DNA from: Cryobacterium zongtaii
GTDB taxonomy: Bacteria; Actinomycetota; Actinomycetes; Actinomycetales; Microbacteriaceae
Length of the DNA: 64,000 nucleotides
NCBI RefSeq assembly: GCF_002909375.1
Contig: NZ_PPXD01000008.1
Location: 62,001 to 126,000, forward strand
Reading direction: 5' to 3'
The position numbers and the translations under genes are program-made. How positions within the stretch are numbered: the stretch's first letter is position 1; every line of letters begins with the position of its first letter. Under the pieces are notes generated by a model. That model saw only the letters and a list, made by a program, of their open reading frames with translations. It was not told where the DNA came from and made no database searches. Positions 36,635 to 45,135 of the stretch are shown piece by piece.

Positions 36635-38215
36635 TTAGTACAGCGAGCCGGTCATGGTCTGGGCGGCGTCGAGTAAGGCGCCGCTGCGTGCGGATGCGGC
36701 GACCGACTCGATTTCGGGGGAGAGGAACCGGTCGGGGCCGGGGCCGGCAACGCCCCGGCGCACCTCGGCCAGCACGGCACCGGTCGCGGGCCCGGGCTTC
36801 AGCGGCGCGCGCAGGTCGAGGGCGCGGCTCGCGGTCATGATCTCGATGCCGAGCACCCGGGCGAGGCCGTCGATGCCGGTGCGGAGCTTGCGGGCGGCGT
36901 GCCAGCCCATGGATACGTGGTCCTCCTGCATGGCCGAGGAGGGGATCGAGTCGACCGAGGCCGGCACGGCGAGGCGCTTGAGCTCGGAGACGATGCCGGC
37001 GGCGGTGTACTGGGCGATCATCAGGCCGGAGTCGACCCCCACGTCGTGGGCGAGGAAGGCCGGCAGACCGTTGTTGCGGGCCGGATCGAGCATCCGGTCG
37101 GTGCGGCGCTCGGACATGCTCGCCACGTCCGCGACGGCGATGGCGAGGAAGTCGAGCACGTAGGCGACCGGGGCGCCGTGGAAGTTGCCGTTGGACTCGA
37201 CCCGGCCGTCGAGAGTGACGACGGGGTTGTCGATCGCTGAGGCCAGTTCGCGGTCGGCGATGCGGCCCGCGTGCTCAACGGTGTCCCGGGCGGCGCCGTG
37301 CACCTGCGGGGCGCAGCGCAGCGAGTACGCGTCCTGCACCCGGGTGCACTCCGGGGTCTGGTGGCTGGCCACGATCGGCGAGCCGGCGAGCAGGTGGCGG
37401 AGGTTCTCGGCGGAGGCCTGCTGACCCAGCTGCGGGCGGAGGCCGGCGAGGTCGGCGGCGAAGACGGCGTCGGAGCCGAGCAGGGCCTCGATGCTCATCG
37501 CGGCGGCCACGTCGGCGGTGGAGAACAGGGTCTGCAGGTCGTGCAGGGCCAGGCTGAGCTGGCCGAGCATGCCATCCGTGCCGTTGATCAGGGCCAGGCC
37601 CTCCTTCTCGGCCAGGAGCACCGGCTCGAGGCCGGCGGCGGCCAGGGCGTCGGCGGCGGGCAGCTCAGTACCGGCGCGGTCGCGCACGGTGCCCTCGCCC
37701 ATCAGCGCCAGGGCGCAGTGCGCCAGCGGGGCCAGGTCGCCCGAGCAGCCGAGCGAGCCGTATTCGCGCACGATCGGGGTGATGCCGGCGTTGAGCAGGC
37801 CGGCATACGCCTCCGCGGTCGACAGACGGATGCCGGTGCGCCCGGTGAGCAGGGTGGACAGGCGCAACAACATCAGGGCGCGCACGGTCTCCCGTTCCAC
37901 CTCGGGGCCGGAGCCGGCCGCGTGTGAGCGCACCAGGCTCTGCTGCAGCCGGGTGCGATCGGCGGCGTCGATGAAGGTGGTGGCCAGGGCGCCGAAGCCC
38001 GTGGAGATGCCGTAGTGCGGCGCCGTGTCGGTGGCGAGCACCTCGATGGTGGCCCGGCTGGCGGCCACGGCGGCGCGGGCGTCATCGCCGAGCAGCACCG
38101 GGGCGTCGTGGCGGGCGACGGCCACGACATCCGCCACGGAGACCGGGCCGGTGCCCACTGTGACGGGGGACGGGGTGATGTTGGTGGCGGGCAGGACGGT
38201 GTCGACGGTGTGCAT
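36635..38215 (-). CDS. hutH: histidine ammonia-lyase
   Basis: HutH removes ammonia from histidine to make urocanate, using the MIO cofactor formed from an Xxx-Ser-Gly triad. Here the triad is Cys157-Ser158-Gly159 within [17 protein letters not shown]; Cys in the first position is known in actinobacterial enzymes. Catalytic [10 protein letters not shown] and [12 protein letters not shown] are conserved. The protein has 526 residues, the usual length. The ATG at 38215 follows AGGAGT; upstream residues to 38302 were discarded. It is the first gene of the hut operon. Confidence 0.96.
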   Translation of the reverse strand: MHTVDTVLPATNITPSPVTVGTGPVSVADVVAVARHDAPVLLGDDARAAVAASRATIEVLATDTAPHYGISTGFGALATTFIDAADRTRLQQSLVRSHAAGSGPEVERETVRALMLLRLSTLLTGRTGIRLSTAEAYAGLLNAGITPIVREYGSLGCSGDLAPLAHCALALMGEGTVRDRAGTELPAADALAAAGLEPVLLAEKEGLALINGTDGMLGQLSLALHDLQTLFSTADVAAAMSIEALLGSDAVFAADLAGLRPQLGQQASAENLRHLLAGSPIVASHQTPECTRVQDAYSLRCAPQVHGAARDTVEHAGRIADRELASAIDNPVVTLDGRVESNGNFHGAPVAYVLDFLAIAVADVASMSERRTDRMLDPARNNGLPAFLAHDVGVDSGLMIAQYTAAGIVSELKRLAVPASVDSIPSSAMQEDHVSMGWHAARKLRTGIDGLARVLGIEIMTASRALDLRAPLKPGPATGAVLAEVRRGVAGPGPDRFLSPEIESVAASARSGALLDAAQTMTGSLY

Positions 38216-38267
38216 GTGTCCATCTGACTCCTGCCCGGTCCTCGGCGCACGGGGCTCAGCCGACTTG

Positions 38268-38287
38268 GTGTCTCGGATACGAGACAC
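38268..38287. promoter_or_regulatory. perfect inverted repeat upstream of hutH, likely operator
   Basis: GTGTCTCG-GATA-CGAGACAC is a 20-base perfect inverted repeat 53 bases before hutH and 83 bases before the divergent DinB-like gene. Its symmetry suggests a dimeric repressor of the GntR, IclR or TetR type. No such regulator gene lies in the hut cluster. Which protein binds it is unknown. Confidence 0.6.
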
Positions 38288-38369
38288 TTGCCGGATCCCC
38301 ACAGCGGGTTAGGGTGGCGCGTGAACGGGTCCTCGGGTGGGCCGGTCGTCGACCCACAGGAGGTACCGG

Positions 38370-38885
38370 ATGCTGTCGACCGACCTGATCACGGATGCGT
38401 TCGGCCGTGTGCAGGGGGCTGTGCACGCCGCCCTCGTCGGAGCCGGCCCCGAGCTGCTGGGGTACCGGGCCGACCACGAGGCGAACACCATCGCGTGGCT
38501 GGTCTGGCACCTCACCCGGGTGCAAGACAACCACGTGGCCGATCTCATGGGCGAGCCCCAACTGTGGACGTCGGCGGGCTGGCAGAAACGGTTCAACCTC
38601 CCCTTCGCGCCGACGGCGACCGGCTACGGCCAGGGTTCCACCGAGGTGGCCGCGGTGCGGGCCGGTGCTGACCTGCTGCAGGGTTACTTCGACGCGGTGC
38701 ACGAACGCACCCTCGGCTACCTGGCCACCCTGCACGAGGACGATTTCAGTCGCATCGTCGACACCCGCTGGACCCCGCCGGTGACCCTGGCGGTGCGGCT
38801 GGTCAGCGTGATCGCCGACGATCTGCAGCACGCCGGCCAGGCCGCGTACGTGCGCGGGTTGGCGCAGCGGGCCGGCCTGCTCTGA
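38370..38885 (+). CDS. DinB-like (DUF664) protein
   Basis: The 171-residue protein is a four-helix DinB-type bundle; conserved histidines appear in VWHLTRVQDNHVADL and DDLQHAGQAAYVRGL, the metal-binding pattern of mycothiol-dependent transferases. The ATG at 38370 is preceded by a very strong CAGGAGGT, which decides the start over the GTG at 38337. It is transcribed divergently from the hut operon, with the 20-base inverted repeat between them, but its relation to histidine use is unknown. Confidence 0.82.
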   Translation: MLSTDLITDAFGRVQGAVHAALVGAGPELLGYRADHEANTIAWLVWHLTRVQDNHVADLMGEPQLWTSAGWQKRFNLPFAPTATGYGQGSTEVAAVRAGADLLQGYFDAVHERTLGYLATLHEDDFSRIVDTRWTPPVTLAVRLVSVIADDLQHAGQAAYVRGLAQRAGLL

Positions 38886-38940
38886 GCCGGGCCGATCGCC
38901 CGGCTAGGCTCGGTGTCAGCACCTCGACACTGGAGAGCCC

Positions 38941-39570
38941 GTGGCCCACTCGTATCCGCTGTATGTGAACGTGCTGGCGCAGTGCTTCTGCTGCCAGTCG
39001 CTGCAGCCGTTCCACTTCACCTCGGCGACCGACCAGGTCGTGTGCGGCCACTGCCTGCGCCACCTCGGGCCCGAAAAGGCCGAGCAGCGCGACGCCGACC
39101 ACATCAAATTGTGGCTGGGGCAGTTCGCCGCGCAGCAAGAGACCCTTCAGGAGCTGGACGCGACGACCACCGCGACGATCGCCGAGCGGGACGCCGAGAT
39201 TGCGGCGTTGGCCGCCCAGGTCGCCGACCTCACCGGCATCGTGGCCGGCCGCTTCGACCGCGGGCCCGACGCGGGCCTGCGCGGCCTGCTCGAGACCGAG
39301 GTGCTCAAGCGGGCCGAGCGCAAGGCCGAGCTCGGCCAGCGCCGAACGGATGCGGCCATGGCCGTGCTCTGGGAGATCGACAGCCTGCACCGGGTGACGC
39401 CCGCCGACCCGCAGCACTGCGGATGCGGCAAGTCGGCCGCTGCCTGCCCCGAAACACGTGCACTCAACCCGATGCGCCAGGCGCTGGGCGACTGGGAGAG
39501 CAAGAACCAGAAGCTGCACGCCGCCGGCCAGCGGCACGCCCTGCCCGCCGGGCATCCCGACCTCACCTGA
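38941..39570 (+). CDS. zinc-ribbon/coiled-coil protein of unknown function
   Basis: The 209-residue protein starts with a two-Cys-pair knuckle, CFCCQSLQPFHFTSATDQVVCGHC, a likely zinc ribbon. A helical region follows (LDATTTATIAERDAEIAALAAQVADL, heptad-like, coiled coil) and a second Cys cluster (HCGCGKSAAAC) near residue 160. There is no signal peptide or enzyme motif. The GTG start follows GGAGAG, and TAGGCT at 38901 is the likely -10 box. Its 3' side abuts a family B palindrome. Function unknown. Confidence 0.7.
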   Translation: MAHSYPLYVNVLAQCFCCQSLQPFHFTSATDQVVCGHCLRHLGPEKAEQRDADHIKLWLGQFAAQQETLQELDATTTATIAERDAEIAALAAQVADLTGIVAGRFDRGPDAGLRGLLETEVLKRAERKAELGQRRTDAAMAVLWEIDSLHRVTPADPQHCGCGKSAAACPETRALNPMRQALGDWESKNQKLHAAGQRHALPAGHPDLT

Positions 39571-39610
39571 CGCGCTGCGCATCCACCCTGACCGCACCCG
39601 TACCAGCAGA

Positions 39611-39678
39611 CAACTGTTCCCGGTGCGGACAATTGCGCCCGGTGTGCCGGGCGCAGATGTCCGAATCGGGCACAGATG
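39611..39678. repeat. intergenic palindrome, family B copy 3
   Basis: CAACTGTTCCCGGTGCGGAC, AATTGCGCCCGG, TGTG and CCGGGCGCAGATGTCCG form the same nested structure as copies 1 and 2, ending GGGCACAGATG. It lies between the convergent zinc-ribbon protein gene and gntK, about 10 bases before the gntK stop. Confidence 0.75.
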
Positions 39679-39688
39679 TGGCGCTGGG

Positions 39689-40258
39689 CTAGCGGGCGAC
39701 CGAGGACTGGCCGGGATCGCGCGCGCCGAGGCTCGACGAACCGGGGCTCGGCGTGAGGCCGAGGCGGCGCACGATCTCGGCGGCCTCCTCGGCGGGCTTC
39801 CGGCCGGCGTCGATGGTGATCGCGTTCTCGTCGGGCTCCGGCGGCTCGAGCGCGTCCACCTGCGAGTCGAGCAGCGAGGTGGGCATGTAGTGGTCGTGCC
39901 GGGTGGCCAGGCGGCGCCCGATCAGGTCTTTCGACCCGGTCAGGTGCACAAAGATCACGTTGTGCTCGCGCAGCACGTCGCGGTAGCGGCGCTTGAGCGC
40001 CGAACAGGTGATGATGCCGGGCACGCCCGCCATGGAGTGCTCGATGATCCACGAGGAGATCGTGTCGAGCCACGGCGCGCGGTCTTCATCGTTGAGAGGC
40101 TCGCCAGAGGACATCTTGTCGATGTTCTCCTGCGGGTGCAGGTCGTCGCCCTCTTCGAGGTCCCAGCCGAGCTGGCCGGCGAGGATTCCCGCCACGGTGG
40201 ACTTGCCGGATCCGGAGATTCCCATGATCACGAGCACGGGTTGCTGATTCTCGAACAC
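39689..40258 (-). CDS. gntK: gluconokinase
   Basis: GntK phosphorylates gluconate to 6-phosphogluconate for the pentose phosphate pathway. The 189-residue protein has the P-loop MGISGSGKST, LEEGDDLHPQENIDKMSSG, and CSALKRRYRDVLR, all conserved in gluconokinases. Start GTG 40258 lies 2 bases after the gntT stop, indicating co-transcription. A short unusual tail (PSPGSSSLGARDPGQSSVAR) follows the last helix. Confidence 0.93.
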   Translation of the reverse strand: MFENQQPVLVIMGISGSGKSTVAGILAGQLGWDLEEGDDLHPQENIDKMSSGEPLNDEDRAPWLDTISSWIIEHSMAGVPGIITCSALKRRYRDVLREHNVIFVHLTGSKDLIGRRLATRHDHYMPTSLLDSQVDALEPPEPDENAITIDAGRKPAEEAAEIVRRLGLTPSPGSSSLGARDPGQSSVAR

Positions 40259-40260
40259 GG

Positions 40261-41655
40261 CTAGATCACGATGTTCAGGAGGAGGACGCCGGCCAGGCCG
40301 GTGACGGAGATGAGGCACTCCATGACCGTCCAGGTCTTCAGGGTCTGCGGAACGCTGGTGCCGAGGTACTCCTTGACCAGCCAGAAGCCCGCGTCGTTGA
40401 CGTGCGAGAGGAACAGCGAACCGGCGCCGATGGCGAGCACCATGAGCGACACATCCGTGGAACTCAGGCTCGCGGCGACCGGGGCGAGGATGCCGGCGGC
40501 CGTGACCGTGGCGACGGTGGCCGAGCCGGTGGCGACGCGAACCAGCGCGGCGACGACCCACGCCAGCAGCAGCACCGAGACGCTCGAGCCGTTGACCGCG
40601 TCGGCGATGACGGTGCCGATGCCGGTGTCGATGAGCACCTGCTTGAAGCCACCGCCGGCGCCGACGATGAGCAGGATGCCGGCGATCGGGGGAAGCGAGT
40701 CAGCGAGCGACTTCGAGACCGCAGCGCGGTCCATGCCGCCGCCGCGACCGAACACGATCATGGCGTAGATCACGGCGATGCCGAGCGCGATCATCGGGGT
40801 GCCGAGGAAGTCTAGTGTGGCGTTGAGCGGGTCGGTCGAGCCGGGGTTGATCGCGTCGGCGATCGACCTGGCGAGCATCAGCACGACCGGCAGCAGGATT
40901 CCTGAGACCGTGGCGATGAAGCTCGGGCGCTTGATGTTCTCTTCGAGACCCTGGTCGGCGGCGGTGATGAACATCTCGGGAACGGGCACCTTGACCCAGC
41001 GGGCAGCGAACTTGCTGAACAGTGGGCCGGAAATGATCACCGTGGGGATGGCGATGAGCACGCCGATGGCCAGGGTGAGGCCGAGGTTGGCGTTCAGGGT
41101 GGTGACGGCCACGAGCGGGCCGGGGTGCGGCGGCACCAGGCCGTGCATGACCGACAGGCCGGCGAGGGCCGGGATGGCGATACGGATGAGCGACTGCCCG
41201 CTGCGACGGGCGACCAGGATGATGACGGGGATGAGCAGGACCAGGCCGACCTCGAAGAACATCGGCAGGCCGATGAGGCCACCGATCAGGGCCATGGTCC
41301 ACGGCAGGGTGCGCACGCTCGAACGGCTCACCAGTGCGTCGACGATGCGGTCGGCTCCGCCGGAGTCGGCCAGCAGCTTGCCGAACATGGCGCCGAAGCC
41401 CACGAGCACACCCACGCCGGCCATGGTGGAGCCGAAGCCCGCACCGAAGCTGGTGACCGCGGCGTTGGGGGCCATGCCGGCGCCCACACCCACGCCGACG
41501 GCGCCGATGGACAGGGCCAGGAAAGGATGCACCTTGAGCCACGTGATCAGCACGATGATCACGGCGACACCGATGGTCGCCGCGAGAATGAGTTGCAGGG
41601 TGCTGCCGGCGGGAACCACTGGTTCCACCGCCTGAATCGCGCGGGTCACATTCAT
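40261..41655 (-). CDS. gntT: gluconate:proton symporter
   Basis: This 464-residue integral membrane protein belongs to the GntP family. It has 12 or so hydrophobic segments and the motifs FGAGFGSTMAGVGVLVGFGAMFG, MHGLVPPHPGPL and FLSHVNDAGFW. It imports gluconate, which gntK then phosphorylates. The start is ATG 41655. The gene is divergent from gntR, with repeated TAATC/GATTA sequences in the 235-base gap that probably bind the regulator. Confidence 0.92.
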   Translation of the reverse strand: MNVTRAIQAVEPVVPAGSTLQLILAATIGVAVIIVLITWLKVHPFLALSIGAVGVGVGAGMAPNAAVTSFGAGFGSTMAGVGVLVGFGAMFGKLLADSGGADRIVDALVSRSSVRTLPWTMALIGGLIGLPMFFEVGLVLLIPVIILVARRSGQSLIRIAIPALAGLSVMHGLVPPHPGPLVAVTTLNANLGLTLAIGVLIAIPTVIISGPLFSKFAARWVKVPVPEMFITAADQGLEENIKRPSFIATVSGILLPVVLMLARSIADAINPGSTDPLNATLDFLGTPMIALGIAVIYAMIVFGRGGGMDRAAVSKSLADSLPPIAGILLIVGAGGGFKQVLIDTGIGTVIADAVNGSSVSVLLLAWVVAALVRVATGSATVATVTAAGILAPVAASLSSTDVSLMVLAIGAGSLFLSHVNDAGFWLVKEYLGTSVPQTLKTWTVMECLISVTGLAGVLLLNIVI

Positions 41656-41762
41656 CTCGAGAATCCGTTCCGAGGCCGCGTCCCTGCGACCCCTTCGTCA
41701 TGTGGTGAACACGTAAGTCGCCCTCTCGCCGCGGGATGCGGCATAGTGAAGGAGGAAGTACG

Positions 41763-41792
41763 TAATCTGATTAATCTGATTAATCGGATTTA
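41763..41792. promoter_or_regulatory. GATTAATC repeats, likely GntR operator
   Basis: TAATCTGATTAATCTGATTA with following ATCGGATTTA contains overlapping GATTAATC palindromes at ten-base steps (one helix turn). This is typical of FCD-type GntR operators. It lies in the gntT-gntR divergent gap, closer to gntR, and can control both transcripts. There is also a -10-like TATGAAG downstream. Confidence 0.65.
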
Positions 41793-41890
41793 TGAAGTCT
41801 TACACAACGACGGCGATGCAGGCAACATCACCGAAGTGCAGAGTGCGATGACGCAGGCTGGGACGGATCGGTGCGACGGGGTCGCACCGG

Positions 41891-42649
41891 GTGAGTGAGG
41901 GTGTGACAGTGACTGCAGTGGGCGACGAAACCTGGCGGGACCGGGGATTGCACGCGCGAGTGGTGAATGCGCTCGGCCAGGAGATCGTCGACGGAACCTA
42001 CGCGCCCGGCGACATCCTCAATCTGGACAGACTGAGCGAACGGTTTACCGTGTCGCGCTCGGTGCTGCGCGAGGCACTCCGGGTGCTGCAGTCTCTGGGC
42101 ATGGTCGAACCCCGGCAGCGCGTGGGCACGCAGGTGCTGCCCCGGCAGTTGTGGGACCTCTTCAGCCCGCAGATCATCCAGTGGCGCGGCCAGGGAGACT
42201 ACTTCGCCCAGATGCGCGAAATGCTCGAGCTGCGCCTGGGCATCGAACCCGTGGCCGCGCGGCTGAGCGCCCGCCTGATGACGACAGAGGAGCGGGAGGC
42301 CGTCGCCCGGGCCGCCGCCGTCATGGTCCAGTCCGACCAGGCACAGGACGGCCGGCGGTACCTCGAGGCCGACGTCGACTTCCACACCCTGATCCTGCAG
42401 GGCTCGGGCAACGCGGTGATGGGCCACTTCGCGAGCACCGTGGCGGCGTTGCTGCGCACCCGGGAGCAGGAGAAGCGCTTCACGATCACCGAGTACACGC
42501 CGCCGTCCGCCCATCGGCACAACGACCTGGCCGAGGCCATTGTCGCGGGCGACGAGGATGCCGCCTACTCCTGCGCGTATGCCACCCTCGAGGCCACCCT
42601 CACCGAGTTCGTGCAGGAGTCGGCCGACGCGAACTCCACCGCGGGCTAG
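41891..42649 (+). CDS. gntR: GntR/FCD-family transcriptional regulator of gluconate genes
   Basis: The 252-residue regulator has an N-terminal winged helix (LNLDRLSERFTVSRSVLREALRVLQSLGMVEPRQRVGTQV) and a C-terminal FCD domain with metal/ligand residues (EADVDFHTLILQGSGN, SAHRHNDLAEAI). It is predicted to repress gntT-gntK and itself until gluconate or its phosphate binds. The start is GTG 41891; GTG 41903 is possible and has no better ribosome site. It converges on the GNAT-AAA gene, with 21 bases between. Confidence 0.88.
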   Translation: MSEGVTVTAVGDETWRDRGLHARVVNALGQEIVDGTYAPGDILNLDRLSERFTVSRSVLREALRVLQSLGMVEPRQRVGTQVLPRQLWDLFSPQIIQWRGQGDYFAQMREMLELRLGIEPVAARLSARLMTTEEREAVARAAAVMVQSDQAQDGRRYLEADVDFHTLILQGSGNAVMGHFASTVAALLRTREQEKRFTITEYTPPSAHRHNDLAEAIVAGDEDAAYSCAYATLEATLTEFVQESADANSTAG

Positions 42650-42670
42650 TTCTCCGTAGCCGGGGCCGGC

Positions 42671-43957
42671 TCAGAGCCGCGCGAGCCGGTCGATGTCCTC
42701 GAGGAACTCGGCGGCCACCTGCGCCGACACCGTCGTGCGGGTGCCGCGGATGCCGGCCAGATAGTCCTGGGTGCCCGGCCCGCCGGGCACGGACTCGTCG
42801 GCGCCCGCGGAGAGGGCATCCTCCAAGGCCTGCTGGGAAGCCCGACGGGCGGCGTATTCGATGTCGGCTGGGGAGAAGCCGTCGCTGGCCGCGACGAGGG
42901 CCGCGAGGTCGACGGTGCCGGCCACCGCCGGGGGAATGTAGCGCTCCCAGATGGCCTGCCGGGCGGCGGCATCCGGCAACCCGATCGGCACCACGTAGTC
43001 GAATCGGCCGTGCCGCAGGAACGCCGAGTCGAGGGTGCGGATGAAGTTGGTGGCGCAGACGAGCAGCCGCCCGGGCCGCTCGCGGAACGCCGGGATGAGC
43101 TTGAGCAGCTCGTTGGTCACGCCCTGCAGGGGCGAGGGCGGTTCGCCACCGCGCTGGGCGGCGATCTCCTCGACCTCGTCGATGAAGACCACCACGTTGT
43201 CGAGGTCGTCGATCTTGTGGAACGTCTCCCGCAGCGCCCCGGCCAGTCCTTGCGGGTCGCTGGCCAGCCGGGACGGGAACACCTCCACGAACGGCCAGTC
43301 CAGCCTGGACGCGATGGCCTTGGCGAAGGTGGTCTTGCCGGTCCCGGGCGGGCCGAAGAGCACCACGGCCTTGGGCGGCACAACGCCGTATTGTTCGGCC
43401 ATCTCCGGCCGGGCCAGGGGCATCACCAGGCGCCGCTCGAGCAGTTCCTTCTCGCGCACCATGCCACCCACGCTCGCCCACAGGTCCCGCGGCAGGATGC
43501 GCCCGCCGAGGTCGGCCAGGGCCCTGATCGACTGGCCCTGCACCGGGATGCGGCGCTCGAAGTAGCTGAGGTGGTTCTTGATTTCGAACCCGCGGTTGAG
43601 GAACGCGTCGACCCTGGTGGCGGTCTCCGGCATCAGCGCCGAGAGCTTGGTCAGGCCGTGCGGTGCCATCCGTCGTTCGAGGGCGGCGAGCAGGGCCGAA
43701 CCGATGCCGTGGCTCTGCCACGGTTTGGTGGTGGCGAGGAACACGATCCAGCCCTGCGCGTGGGCGGCCCGGCCGACCGCGGCGCCGACCACCTCGTCGC
43801 CGTGCACGGCCACGACGGCATCGTCCTTCTGGCAGGAGGCGAGCACCTCAGACAGGGCGTAGACAGGGTCGGTGCTGGAGGCGGTGATCTCCTCCCACAG
43901 GCGCAGGATGCCGTCGAGATCGTCGGTATGAAAGTCGCGGATACGCCACTCGGTCAT
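42671..43957 (-). CDS. GNAT acetyltransferase-AAA+ ATPase fusion
   Basis: The 428-residue protein joins two modules seldom seen together. Residues 1-135 show a GNAT fold, including the acetyl-CoA loop QSHGIGSALLAALE (81-94) and NRGFEIKNHLSYFERR. Residues 160-428 form a classic AAA+ ATPase (FtsH/Cdc48-like) with Walker A GPPGTGKT (202-209), Walker B VVFIDE (256-261), sensor-1 CATNFIR and arginine-finger-like LRHGRFD. It may couple acetylation to unfolding. There is no signal or membrane segment, and no protease domain. Substrate unknown. Confidence 0.87.
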   Translation of the reverse strand: MTEWRIRDFHTDDLDGILRLWEEITASSTDPVYALSEVLASCQKDDAVVAVHGDEVVGAAVGRAAHAQGWIVFLATTKPWQSHGIGSALLAALERRMAPHGLTKLSALMPETATRVDAFLNRGFEIKNHLSYFERRIPVQGQSIRALADLGGRILPRDLWASVGGMVREKELLERRLVMPLARPEMAEQYGVVPPKAVVLFGPPGTGKTTFAKAIASRLDWPFVEVFPSRLASDPQGLAGALRETFHKIDDLDNVVVFIDEVEEIAAQRGGEPPSPLQGVTNELLKLIPAFRERPGRLLVCATNFIRTLDSAFLRHGRFDYVVPIGLPDAAARQAIWERYIPPAVAGTVDLAALVAASDGFSPADIEYAARRASQQALEDALSAGADESVPGGPGTQDYLAGIRGTRTTVSAQVAAEFLEDIDRLARL

Positions 43958-44000
43958 CGGGCTCCCTCGGTGTGTGAGGTCACTATGCCACCCTCCCTAC

Positions 44001-44061
44001 CGCGACCCGTGACTCAATCCCCACAAGTTTGCGATTTTTGGGGCTTTCCTCACGGTTCGCG
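44001..44061. repeat. intergenic palindrome, family A copy 2
   Basis: Ends CGCGACCCGTGA and TCACGGTTCGCG pair, with an inner CCCCAcA...TTTTTGGGG. The same ends are found at 30817 and 60637. It lies between the GNAT-AAA gene start and the end of the thioredoxin-like gene, both minus-strand genes. Confidence 0.75.
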
Positions 44062-44076
44062 GATGGGCGGGCCCGG

Positions 44077-45135
44077 CTACTGCAGGCCGTCGACCGAGAC
44101 CAGGCCGTCGTGGCGGCGGCCGTCGAAGATGATCGTGGGGATCTTCACGGTGGCGATCTTCTCCTCCACGAGGGTCTTGTTGGCGGCGATGATGTCGGTA
44201 ACCGTGTCCGAAGCGGCCTCGGTCACGACCGCGTCGATCTGGTCGGCGGAGAGGCCGAACTCGCCGAGCCAGTCGACCAGGGTCGCGGTGGCCTCGTCGG
44301 AATCCATCGAGTTGATGGTTTCCTGCCACGGCAGGCCGGTTTCGGCCTTTTCGGTGAAGATGCGCTCGAGCACCTGCCAGTCGACGGGGGTCTCGGCGCC
44401 GTCCAGCGGGTGCAGCCGCAGGGCCTCGAGGTACTGGGTCACCAGCAGCGAATTGGGGAACTTGTAGCCCTCGGTGCCCGCGATCGGGTAGGCGATATAG
44501 GTGAGGTTGTAGGCCGATTCGAAGCCTGCCTCCTCGATGTTCTGGAACAGCGCCTTGCAGAAGGTGCAGCCGGGGTCGATGACCTCGACGGCGACGGGGT
44601 TGGCGGTGTCCTCGGTGAGGTAACTGGCATTGGCGGGCAGGTAGTCCTCGGCGGTCCAGGTCTGCAGGCGGGCCGGGATGGCCGCGAAGGTCTCGCCGAG
44701 GCTGCCGAATTCGTTGCCGAATGCGCCGAGCACGTCGAACTCACCCAGCGACTCCATGAAGCCCGGCGTCTCATCCGGGATCGAGCAGGCCTCGGCGCCC
44801 AGGGTGCAGGATGCCGAATCCTGCTTGTTGCAGGTGCCGTAGACGTAGAGGTTGACGGCGCTTTTGACCACGGTGTAACCCGACCAGATGGTGGTGACCA
44901 GAACGAGCACGGCAAGGATCTCGAGGCCGATGCTGGCCGGACGCACGAGCCCCGGCCGGCGCACGGCGATCGGCGCGAGCAGGTGGTCCTTGATGTCCTG
45001 CTTGAAGGTGGTGTCGCAGGGCCGGAAGGTGACCCGGCGCCAGGTGCAGTTCCAGGCCTTGCCGACGTAGCGGCGGTACTTGGCCGAGAAGGCGGCCATG
45101 ACGACCAGGACGATGAATGCGGCGATGCAGAACAC
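44077..45135 (-). CDS. membrane-anchored thioredoxin-like protein
   Basis: The 352-residue protein has an N-terminal helix (FIVLVVMAAFS), a Cys-containing loop (WNCTWRRVTFRPC), a second membrane helix (LEILAVLVLVTTIWSG), then a periplasm-side thioredoxin-like domain with CTFC in DPGCTFCKALFQN. Two further cysteine pairs occur in GTCNKQDSASC and ACSIP. It likely makes or breaks disulfides. GTG 45135 starts directly after the aminotransferase stop (TAAGTG). The linked genes suggest a sulphur or redox role. It is not a canonical DsbA. Confidence 0.75.
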   Translation of the reverse strand: MFCIAAFIVLVVMAAFSAKYRRYVGKAWNCTWRRVTFRPCDTTFKQDIKDHLLAPIAVRRPGLVRPASIGLEILAVLVLVTTIWSGYTVVKSAVNLYVYGTCNKQDSASCTLGAEACSIPDETPGFMESLGEFDVLGAFGNEFGSLGETFAAIPARLQTWTAEDYLPANASYLTEDTANPVAVEVIDPGCTFCKALFQNIEEAGFESAYNLTYIAYPIAGTEGYKFPNSLLVTQYLEALRLHPLDGAETPVDWQVLERIFTEKAETGLPWQETINSMDSDEATATLVDWLGEFGLSADQIDAVVTEAASDTVTDIIAANKTLVEEKIATVKIPTIIFDGRRHDGLVSVDGLQ

